Part shown: piece by piece, positions 5,800 through 11,298 of the stretch | Numbering within the stretch: position 1 is the first letter of the stretch | How the letters are laid out: each line of letters opens with the position of its first letter | Source of the DNA: an uncultured euryarchaeote | GTDB lineage: Archaea; Thermoplasmatota; Poseidoniia; Poseidoniales; Poseidoniaceae | Assembly: GCA_937897005.1 (NCBI GenBank) | Contig: CALCOQ010000142.1 | Span: 1-11,298 of the forward strand | Reading direction: 5' to 3' | Length of the DNA: 11,298 nt | Program-made: the position numbers and the translations under genes | Notes under the pieces: model-generated | What the model was told of the DNA's origin: nothing | What the model saw: the letters and a program-made list of their open reading frames with translations, nothing else | The model's database searches: none

Positions 5800-6294
5800 A
5801 TGAGTGAAGAATTAACGATGAATGAGAATGTGGTAGCCTCAGTGCACTATACTGGTACCTTGGCAGATGACGAAGTGTTTGACAGCAGCGAAGGTAGAGA
5901 TCCGTTGACTTTCCTAGTGGGCCATCAGCAGATGATCCCAGGTTTTGAACAGGAGATGCTAGGGGCTGTTGTCGGCGAACGTCGGACCTTCACACTCGAG
6001 CCAGACAGGGCATATGGACAGCGCGACGAAGAGGGGATTGTCCAAATTCCTCGAGATCAATTTCCTGAAGAGATGGAATTGGAAGAAGGGATGATGCTGG
6101 TGGCTGAAATGGGCGGTGGACCGGCACCTTTCAACATCATTGCAGTCAGTGATGAGACGGTGACTGCTGATTTCAATCACAAGTTGGCAGGGCAGACTCT
6201 CACCTTCTCTGTTGAAGTTGTGGAGTTACGAACTGCTAGTGATGAAGAAATCACTCATGGCCATGTCCATGGACCCGGCGGGCACCATCATTGA
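5800..6294 (+). CDS. FKBP-type peptidyl-prolyl isomerase, SlyD-like, with His-rich tail
   Basis: Cytoplasmic prolyl cis-trans isomerase and folding chaperone, 164 residues. The FKBP half starts with VVASVHYTGTLADDEVFDSS (11-30) and FLVGHQQMIPGFEQ (38-51), including the conserved V/I-P-G-F active-site loop. An insert-in-flap chaperone domain follows Y72-G73 (about 74-125). The FKBP strand resumes with the SlyD hallmark DFNHKLAGQTL (124-134). The last 12 residues (HGHVHGPGGHHH) carry six histidines, as in bacterial SlyD and several archaeal FKBPs that bind nickel or zinc. There is no signal peptide. Starts: ATG at 5800, or at 5818 (MNENVV); the first is only 8 bases after the preceding stop, suggesting one transcript. 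No Shine-Dalgarno site is visible. Confidence 0.93.
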   Translation: MSEELTMNENVVASVHYTGTLADDEVFDSSEGRDPLTFLVGHQQMIPGFEQEMLGAVVGERRTFTLEPDRAYGQRDEEGIVQIPRDQFPEEMELEEGMMLVAEMGGGPAPFNIIAVSDETVTADFNHKLAGQTLTFSVEVVELRTASDEEITHGHVHGPGGHHH

Positions 6295-6343
6295 GTCTCC
6301 TGCCAGCGGAAGTCTTGTGCATCGAATCCTTTGTGGACTCACC

Positions 6344-7954
6344 ATGTCAGCAGACGAGGGCGGCGAGAAAACTGCCCTTCGAAAGGATGATTGGAAGACT
6401 TTGAGTGGAATCTCTATTCCTGAAATACCAGTCTTTGAGGGTGAAATTGCGACTATAATCGGCGAGCCGGGTAAGCCACCCTACACCAGAGGAATTCATT
6501 CCACAATGTATCGCAGTCGCCTTTGGACAATGCGTCAATATGCTGGATTTTCATCTGCATCTGAAACAAATGAAAGATTCCGTCTACTGCTGGAACGTGG
6601 ACAAAAGGGGCTTTCAGTGGCTTTCGATCTACCTACTCAACTCGGCCTTGATGCAGATGATCCTCTTTCTCTGGGCGAGGTAGGAAAGGTAGGGGTGTCA
6701 ATCTCAAGCATCGATGATATGCGCCAACTCCTCCATGACATCCCATTGGCTTCAGTATCCACCTCGATGACTATCAATTCACCAGCAATGGTGCTATTGG
6801 CCATGTATATCGCCGTCGCAGAAGAGCATGGTGTTGAGCCTAACCAACTCAGAGGCACCATCCAGAATGACATCCTGAAGGAATATATTGCCAGAGGGAC
6901 GCACATCTTCCCCCCAACCGCATCTATGAGACTGATCACAGATATCTTCGAGTACTGTACAGAGAATGTCCCCCACTGGAACAGTATCAGTATCAGTGGC
7001 TACCACATCCGAGAAGCGGGTTCCACTGCGGTACAGGAGATCGCATTCACACTGTCCAACGCCTTGGCTTACATCGATGCTGCCTTGGACAAGGGGTTGG
7101 AATTCGATTCATTCGCACCACGCCTTTCATTCTTCTTCAATTGCCATAACGATTTCTTCGAGGAAGTGGCGAAATTCAGAGCTGCTCGCTCATTATGGTA
7201 TGAACTTGTGACCGAGAGATATTCTCCCACGGACCCGAAGAGTTCGATGCTCAGGTTCCATACTCAGGTGGCCGGAGTATCTCTCACTGCGCAACAACCG
7301 TTGAACAACATCGCAAGAGTCACCATTCAAGCCCTTGCTGCTGTATGCGGAGGGACCCAGTCATTGCATACCAATTCCTATGATGAAGCACTTGGACTGC
7401 CTACAATGGAAAGTGCAACAGTGGCCTTGCGGACTCAGCAGATCATCGCTGAAGAAAGTGGCGCTGCAGACGTCATTGACCCGATGGGGGGTTCATGGTA
7501 CGTTGAAGGTTTGACTGCAGATATCAAAGCAGCAGCACGTAACGAGATTGAGAGCATAGAAGAACGCGGAGGCGCCTTGCAAGCCATCGAGATGGGGTAC
7601 CAGCAACGATGCATTCACGAAGCGGCTTACAGACATCAAACTGAAATCGAGAAAGGGGAGCGCAGAATAATTGGCGTCAATCACGCGCTGATGGAAGAAA
7701 TTATCAATTCTGCTGGCCAGAATATCGACCTAGGATTACAGGATAGACAGAAACGACGACTAGGAGAACTCAGGAGTGAACGTGATGACGAAGAATGTTC
7801 ACGATGCCTACAGGTAGTGATCAAGGCTGCTGAAGACGGCACCAACCTATTCATCCCAATATTGGCAGCCGTCAAGGCTGATGCCACTCTAGGCGAGATC
7901 ATCACAGCATTGAAAGGGGTTTTTGGTACCTATGTGGCTGCAAGTGGATTCTGA
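6344..7954 (+). CDS. methylmalonyl-CoA mutase, catalytic (large/alpha) subunit
   Basis: B12-dependent isomerisation of (R)-methylmalonyl-CoA and succinyl-CoA. From the ATG at 6344 it has 536 residues and only the substrate-binding TIM barrel. Blocks include YTRGIHSTMYRSRLWTMRQY (47-66), GLSVAFDLPTQLG (89-101), GTIQNDILKEYIARGTHIFPP (171-191), SISGYHIREAG (216-226) and LHTNSYDEALGLPT. By spacing against the Propionibacterium enzyme, the acyl-specificity residues Tyr89 and Arg207 correspond to Y66 and R184, and catalytic His244 to H221. All are conserved, favouring a true methylmalonyl-CoA mutase over isobutyryl-CoA mutase. The C-terminal B12-binding DxHxxG domain is absent, as in archaeal two-subunit enzymes, so a small subunit must be encoded elsewhere. 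An in-frame ATG at 6212 lies inside the FKBP gene and adds unrelated residues. The epimerase-like gene follows by 9 bp, clearly one operon. Confidence 0.93.
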   Translation: MSADEGGEKTALRKDDWKTLSGISIPEIPVFEGEIATIIGEPGKPPYTRGIHSTMYRSRLWTMRQYAGFSSASETNERFRLLLERGQKGLSVAFDLPTQLGLDADDPLSLGEVGKVGVSISSIDDMRQLLHDIPLASVSTSMTINSPAMVLLAMYIAVAEEHGVEPNQLRGTIQNDILKEYIARGTHIFPPTASMRLITDIFEYCTENVPHWNSISISGYHIREAGSTAVQEIAFTLSNALAYIDAALDKGLEFDSFAPRLSFFFNCHNDFFEEVAKFRAARSLWYELVTERYSPTDPKSSMLRFHTQVAGVSLTAQQPLNNIARVTIQALAAVCGGTQSLHTNSYDEALGLPTMESATVALRTQQIIAEESGAADVIDPMGGSWYVEGLTADIKAAARNEIESIEERGGALQAIEMGYQQRCIHEAAYRHQTEIEKGERRIIGVNHALMEEIINSAGQNIDLGLQDRQKRRLGELRSERDDEECSRCLQVVIKAAEDGTNLFIPILAAVKADATLGEIITALKGVFGTYVAASGF

Positions 7955-7961
7955 GGTGGAT
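7953..7961 (+). promoter_or_regulatory. Shine-Dalgarno site for the epimerase gene
   Basis: GAGGTGGAT, close to the archaeal anti-Shine-Dalgarno complement GGAGGTGAT, overlaps the mutase TGA stop (7952-7954) and precedes the ATG at 7964. It fixes the start of the downstream gene and implies coupled translation of mutase and epimerase. Confidence 0.65.
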
Positions 7962-7963
7962 GA

Positions 7964-8401
7964 ATGAAGAAGGGGGATCTATGGCCGATTCATATCGACC
8001 ACATTGGTATTGCAGCCAATAATCTGGATGAAGGCAGCCATTTTTGGAGATTGCTGGGTCTGATAGAAGGAGATGGAGATGAGATCAATATTGAACAAGG
8101 AGTGAAGATCAGATTCTTCTCAACCGCTCCTGAAGGCGGGGGGGTGGTTCCGCGACTGGAGATACTTGAACCAACAAGTGACCAGACACCAATTGCTGAT
8201 TTCATTGCAAAGCGGGGTGTTGGAATACAGCAACTATGCTTGAGAGTCCCTGATCTAGTGGCGATGCTTGAACACTTGAGTTCAAATGGCATCCAACTCA
8301 TTGACGAAGTTCCTCGAAGCGGAGTTGATGGGAACCTCATCGCGTTCGTACATCCACGCAGCACTGGCGGTGTGTTGGTAGAACTGAGCCAGCCCCTCTG
8401 A
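7964..8401 (+). CDS. methylmalonyl-CoA epimerase-like VOC protein
   Basis: Likely interconverts (S)- and (R)-methylmalonyl-CoA, feeding the mutase just upstream. It has 145 residues, the usual length, in two vicinal-oxygen-chelate (glyoxalase-type) modules: about 9-70 and 86-142. Family signatures are HIDHIGIAANNLDEGSHFW (10-28), IEQGVKIRFF with the probable catalytic Glu44, RLEILEP (64-70), GVGIQQLCLRV and HPRSTGGVLVELSQP. Against the Propionibacterium metal site (His12, Gln65, His91, Glu141) the residues here are H13, E66, Q90 and E140. The GIHH-type pair that normally supplies the third ligand is thus replaced by two glutamines (Q89, Q90). The operon position behind the mutase strongly supports the epimerase role; the altered ligand leaves its metal and activity uncertain. 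Another VOC function on an acyl-CoA is possible. Confidence 0.85.
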   Translation: MKKGDLWPIHIDHIGIAANNLDEGSHFWRLLGLIEGDGDEINIEQGVKIRFFSTAPEGGGVVPRLEILEPTSDQTPIADFIAKRGVGIQQLCLRVPDLVAMLEHLSSNGIQLIDEVPRSGVDGNLIAFVHPRSTGGVLVELSQPL

Positions 8402-8453
8402 AGGCAGTAGTTCCAATCATAAGCGTCAAAACCCTTTCATCGGTCGGCCATTC

Positions 8454-8756
8454 ATGCGCACCTGTATCGACCACCTCATTTCCTTGCCCCATCTCGATAT
8501 TGTCAAAGTCAGAACGGAGGTAGAATTCCTGACTGGTCGACTTGAGACGTGCCTACAGAACGGGGACATCAGCAATGATGCATATCTGGATGCAGGAGCC
8601 ATCACAGGAGCCATTGAGATGGTCGCTAATCATATCGACGTAGGAGTTTCTCAGAAAGAAGTAGGAGAGCTGCTGAGACAACAACTCGAGAGAGCAGAGA
8701 GATTAGAGTTGAAGCATCCTGGCCTCAATGCAGCAATAGAGTCTGGCAGGGAGTGA
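8454..8756 (+). CDS. small helical protein of unknown function
   Basis: Unrecognised 100-residue protein, predicted largely alpha-helical. Segments: an N-terminal MRTCIDHLISLPHLDIVKVR, an amphipathic region with a turn (LTGRLETCLQNGDISNDAYL), a small-residue helix (AGAITGAIEMVANHI) and a charged C-terminal helix (QKEVGELLRQQLERAERLEL), plausible for a dimerising helical bundle. There are two cysteines (4 and 33), no metal motif and no membrane segment. The frame is open a little upstream of the ATG at 8454 but contains no earlier usual start, and no Shine-Dalgarno site is visible, so the transcript may begin close to the ATG. Its stop lies only two bases before the ABC ATPase start, so it is probably co-expressed with the exporter. 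It could be an accessory or regulatory partner of the transporter, but the sequence alone does not show this. Confidence 0.65.
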   Translation: MRTCIDHLISLPHLDIVKVRTEVEFLTGRLETCLQNGDISNDAYLDAGAITGAIEMVANHIDVGVSQKEVGELLRQQLERAERLELKHPGLNAAIESGRE

Positions 8757-8758
8757 AC

Positions 8759-9592
8759 ATGTCGACTCTCTTGACATCAAAGGGAGTCACCAAAGAATTC
8801 GGCGACGTAGTTGCAGTGGACGGTGTTAGTCTGAATCTATCTCGTGGAGATATCGTTGGACTTGTCGGTGGGAATGGAGCTGGAAAAACCACGATGTTGC
8901 GCCTGTTGTGTGGATTGTACAGGCCATCGAGTGGGGACATCACCTTCCACTCCGAAGATGGTTCCAAAAAGCCCATCCATGAATTGAGGCAGAGGTTGGG
9001 CGTTGTGCCAGAATCAACTGGCCTGTACCACCGTCTTACTGCTTGGGAGAATATTCGATATCACTCAAGACTACATGGAATTGATGATGATACGGCTTGG
9101 TCGAGAACCCTGAGATTCGCAAAGGCCCTGGATTTCGCCGAGGATCTGCACCGTCATACTCGAGGGTTCAGTCGTGGGATGAGACAGAAGACCGCTATCT
9201 TACGAGCATTGGTCCATGGACCTGAGATTCTACTACTTGATGAGCCGACTAGTGGGCTGGATGTCACCAGTGCAAGGATGGTGCGAGAACTGGTATCTAG
9301 ACTACGAGATGAAGGGGGTACCGTCATCTACAGCACTCATCATCTAGCAGAAGCGCAGATGGTGTGCGATCGCATCATCATCATGCATAATGGGCAGATT
9401 AGAAGTGACGGCACGCCGATGGAGTTGATGCAAGAAACTGAAACTGACAGTCTTGAAGAAGCATATGTTTCCTTGACATCTGATATTGCTCGAGCAGATA
9501 TCCAAGAAGAGCCAGAGACCAGACTTACCAAGATGTGGCGTTCACTACTTACACCTTCAACGAAGAACAGGGAGGTGGGAGAAGATGAGTGA
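8759..9592 (+). CDS. ABC-2 type exporter ATP-binding protein, NatA-like
   Basis: Energises the membrane permease encoded next to it. It has 277 residues. Walker A is GGNGAGKTT (37-45); the Q-loop region is GVVPESTGLY (81-90), with Glu where glutamine is common, as often seen in NatA-type ATPases; the signature is FSRGMRQK (137-144); Walker B and D-loop are ILLLDEPTSGLD (157-168); the switch histidine is H194 in STHHLAEA. All catalytic motifs are intact. The last 40 residues form a charged extension (EEPETRLTKMW). Start: the ATG at 8759, with GGGAG five bases before it; a GTG at 8753 would overlap the previous stop and adds two residues. The NatA/NatB family is named for a sodium exporter, but relatives export drugs, peptides or lipids, so the substrate is unknown. 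Confidence 0.92.
   Translation: MSTLLTSKGVTKEFGDVVAVDGVSLNLSRGDIVGLVGGNGAGKTTMLRLLCGLYRPSSGDITFHSEDGSKKPIHELRQRLGVVPESTGLYHRLTAWENIRYHSRLHGIDDDTAWSRTLRFAKALDFAEDLHRHTRGFSRGMRQKTAILRALVHGPEILLLDEPTSGLDVTSARMVRELVSRLRDEGGTVIYSTHHLAEAQMVCDRIIIMHNGQIRSDGTPMELMQETETDSLEEAYVSLTSDIARADIQEEPETRLTKMWRSLLTPSTKNREVGEDE
9571..9577 (+). promoter_or_regulatory. Shine-Dalgarno site for the permease start
   Basis: GGAGGTG lies 7 bases before the ATG at 9585 and inside the end of the ATPase gene. It decides the permease start over the in-frame ATG at 9486. The permease ATG and the ATPase stop overlap by 8 bases, so translation is probably coupled. Confidence 0.75.
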
Positions 9593-10811
9593 CACATCGA
9601 TGCGCCTACGACACATTCGAACCATCGCGTGGAAGGAATTGGTGGATTTTGTCAGAGACTGGAGGACTCTGGTGGCCGTGATAGTGATACCATTGTTGAT
9701 TTTCCCTCTACTGTTCTTTGCATTACCCATGGTACTGCAGATGGAGGCGGCAGAAAGAGGAGCGATGGAACTTGATATCATCATTCAAGGAGATGAACCT
9801 GGAGATGTGCTGCGTGAGTTGTTCAGCGCTGCTAAACTGAATGTCACTTTTGAAACATTACCCGAAGGAAGCGAAAACAATCTCTCGATTCCGTTGGACG
9901 ATTCTGATGTCATCAAAGGAGGTGAAGCTCATGCGATTCTGAGGTTGCAGAATAATGCCTCGAACAGCACCTGGGCCTATGCCATTCTTCACGACTCCAC
10001 TGATGAACGCTCATCTGAAGCATATTCGCGTATCCTGCACAATCTAGCAATATGGGAGGAGGGGTTGGTGAATCAAACATTGGAAGCGCATGGACTGGAT
10101 ACTGAAGAAACTCTGGACCCTGTCAGATGGAGTGGAGATATCGATGATGCCGATATAGCGTCGGATGCTGAACAAGCAGGATGGGCACTGTCTCTGTTCA
10201 TTCCAATGATCGTCGCTATGTGGACCGCTTCAAGCGCAATTCAACCTTCGATAGACATGACTGCTGGTGAAAGGGAGAGGGGTACTCTAGAGGCAGTACT
10301 TTGTCTGCCATTGAAGAGATTTGATTTATTGGCTGGTAAGTGGTTGGCCGTAGCCACAATCTCAGGAACTGGAGTTCTTCTACAGGTGGCTGGATTGATG
10401 TTCGCGGTATCATATCTGACCGGTAGTAGTTCATTCCTTCAGATGCCTGAATTGTCCGGTGCCAGTATCTTGTTGTTCTTGGCCGGGATTCTGTTATTCA
10501 CCGTGATGGTCGTCGCCTTTGAACTGGCATTGGCGGTTCGTTCTCGCTCTGTAAAGGAAGCGGGGAGCGTTCTTGGTCCGATGATAATCCTGATCATTTT
10601 CCCCGCACTGTTCGCTCAATTCATCAACCTGGATGGAATCGAGGGGTTCTGGTTCGCCATTCCAGTGGTGAACATCCTATTGGCTATGCGTGAATTGCTG
10701 ATGGACCGAGTTATCTTTACTCACGTGGTCATTTGGTTCTTCAGCAGTTTATCCTATGCCTTGTTGGCTGCATGGTACGCTGCTAAGCAATTCAATAGAG
10801 AAGACCTTGTG
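9585..10811 (+). CDS. ABC-2 type exporter permease, NatB-like (3' end lost at a chimeric join)
   Basis: Membrane partner of the preceding ATPase; 409 residues up to the join. After a basic start (RTIAWKELVDFVRDWRT) comes a first helix (about 29-51), a large extracytoplasmic domain (about 52-200), then helices around FIPMIVAMWTASSAI, WLAVATISGTGVLLQVAGLM, ILLFLAGILLFTVMVVAF, MIILIIFPALFAQFI, FAIPVVNILLAM and VIWFFSSLSYALLAAWYAA. The hallmark TAGERERGTLEAVL begins at residue 226. NatB proteins usually end soon after an FNRED/EV-L-F motif; here NREDLV (ending at 10811) is reached, then the frame continues to a stop at 11153 as residues with no family likeness. Those are the antisense translation of a phosphatase gene. 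The native protein probably needs only one or a few more residues, so the 522-residue reading is an artefact. Confidence 0.88.
10803..10811. other. probable chimeric join between archaeal and bacterial sequence
   Basis: GACCTTGTG reads as Asp-Leu-Val in the permease (the expected near-C-terminal NREDLV) and, on the minus strand, as His-Lys-Val in the phosphatase (the expected GYGFHKV). The next residue departs from the family on both sides: permease Phe is replaced by Glu, and phosphatase Trp by Phe. A hand count of GC gives about 47% in 10381-10500 and about 54% in four lines between 10861 and 11220. Confidence 0.75.
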
Positions 10812-11298
10812 GAATCCATAGCCGCCTTCCTTCATCTCCTTGATGGCTTCCTTCTCCGTCCAGTTTTCCACGGCGAGGCGATAGATGGCGCACATTGTGC
10901 CTGTGCGATCGGATCCATGCTGGCAGTGCACCAGTACCGGTTGGCGTTTGGGATCGGTAACAATCTGCAAAAAGCGCACCACTTCATGATCCTCTGCATG
11001 CCACGCTTTCATGTAGATATGCTCGTAGGCCAAGCCGGTATCCCCAATCTTCTTCCGGTCAGAATGAAACGATCGCAGGTTGATCACCGTGCGAATGCCC
11101 ATCTTTTTCAGGTTGCGGAAACCTGCAGCATCAGGTTGCGCGCTGCGGTATAGCACACCACTTACCTTGTGGAGATTTGATGTGCCCTCCAACTTGATGG
11201 GTTGCGCCCACTTCGGGCTACGTTTTTCCTCCGCACCGGCTATCCCGATGCAAAGTAGCAGCATGAATCCTGTAGCTCGGAAGGGGCGAGGGATTGCG
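10803..11298 (-). CDS. secreted dual-specificity-type phosphatase, bacterial (partial at both ends)
   Basis: A cysteine-dependent phosphatase of the tyrosine/dual-specificity superfamily. The catalytic P-loop is VHCQHGSDRTG (HCx5R), with an upstream general-acid region in YEHIYMKAWHAEDHE. Other family blocks are LYRSAQPDAAGFRNLKKMGI and TVINLRSFHSDRKKIGDTGL. The N-terminus, read from the ATG at 11264, has a hydrophobic stretch (MLLLCIGIAGA) then EEKRS, consistent with a signal peptide. The frame is open beyond that ATG to the window end with basic residues (RPFRATGF), so the real start may lie outside. At the other end the frame runs on to 10749 only through antisense permease sequence; native homology ends at GGYGFHKV. 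This resembles periplasmic phosphatases of bacteria such as Verrucomicrobia or Planctomycetes and is foreign to the rest of the window. Its substrate is unknown. Confidence 0.8.

Noticed and set aside
6292..6341. TGAGTC/GACTCA pair spanning the FKBP-mutase gap
   Set aside because: Six pairs with a loop of nearly 40 bases; not a convincing element.
6212..6343. 44-residue N-terminal extension of the mutase
   Set aside because: It overlaps the end of the FKBP gene in another frame and has no mutase similarity; the ATG at 6344 gives the family length.
9486..9584. 33-residue N-terminal extension of the permease
   Set aside because: It lies inside the ATPase gene, whereas the ATG at 9585 has an excellent Shine-Dalgarno site and the expected basic N-terminus.
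10812..11153. C-terminal 114 codons of the permease reading frame
   Set aside because: They are antisense to the phosphatase coding sequence and have no ABC-2 permease likeness; treated as an artefact of the join.
1..11298. CRISPR array, insertion sequence, attachment site or phage genes
   Set aside because: No regularly spaced direct repeats, transposase, integrase or structural phage protein motifs were seen; the only repeats are coding acidic repeats.

Overview
The window looks like a piece of a marine planktonic archaeon, most likely a Marine Group II/III euryarchaeon (Poseidoniales-like), ending in a short unrelated bacterial piece. Evidence for an archaeon: an archaeal/eukaryal-type Kae1, a DUF5679 zinc mini-protein, an archaeal TATA-like box at the right distance before a tRNA gene, purine-rich Shine-Dalgarno sites at some internal operon starts and none at others, and about 47% GC. 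The lineage is inferred from gene content and style, not from a database search.

Layout. (1) 1-1857, plus strand: a membrane-anchored EF-hand protein with long Asp/Ser-rich repeats, already open at the window edge; an overlapping or adjacent zinc-ribbon protein; then a DUF5679 mini-protein. (2) 1881-2010: tRNA-Val(GAC) with encoded CCA, a promoter and an oligo-T terminator. (3) 2011-2194: a convergent intergenic stretch with several inverted repeats. (4) 2195-3858, minus strand: imidazolonepropionase (hutI, histidine degradation), with a small possible alpha/beta-barrel protein downstream. (5) 3907-6294, plus strand, divergent from hutI across about 48 bp: kae1 (tRNA t6A synthesis), a lysine/arginine-rich protein of unknown function, and a SlyD-like FKBP prolyl isomerase. 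(6) 6344-8401: the catalytic subunit of methylmalonyl-CoA mutase and a methylmalonyl-CoA epimerase-like VOC protein, a propionyl-CoA/methylmalonyl-CoA module whose B12-binding subunit is not in the window. (7) 8454-10811: a small unknown helical protein, then a NatA/NatB-type ABC-2 exporter pair with translationally coupled starts.

Near 10803-10811 the archaeal sequence stops. The permease reading frame loses its expected last residue or so and runs into the antisense strand of a secreted, bacterial-type dual-specificity phosphatase gene (10803-11298, minus), which is itself cut at both ends. GC rises to about 54% there. Both proteins fit their families up to the same 9-bp shared stretch, so this is most simply a chimeric assembly or cloning join, not biology. 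It matters because the apparent 522-residue permease (555 if counted from the first possible start) is an artefact.

Metabolically the archaeal part points to an aerobic heterotroph degrading amino acids (histidine) and propionyl-CoA-yielding substrates. The least explained parts are the EF-hand/acidic-repeat membrane protein, the charged protein after kae1, the small proteins at 2195-2497 and 8454-8756, and the structured non-coding stretch at 2011-2194. I see no CRISPR, insertion sequence, integrase or phage gene.
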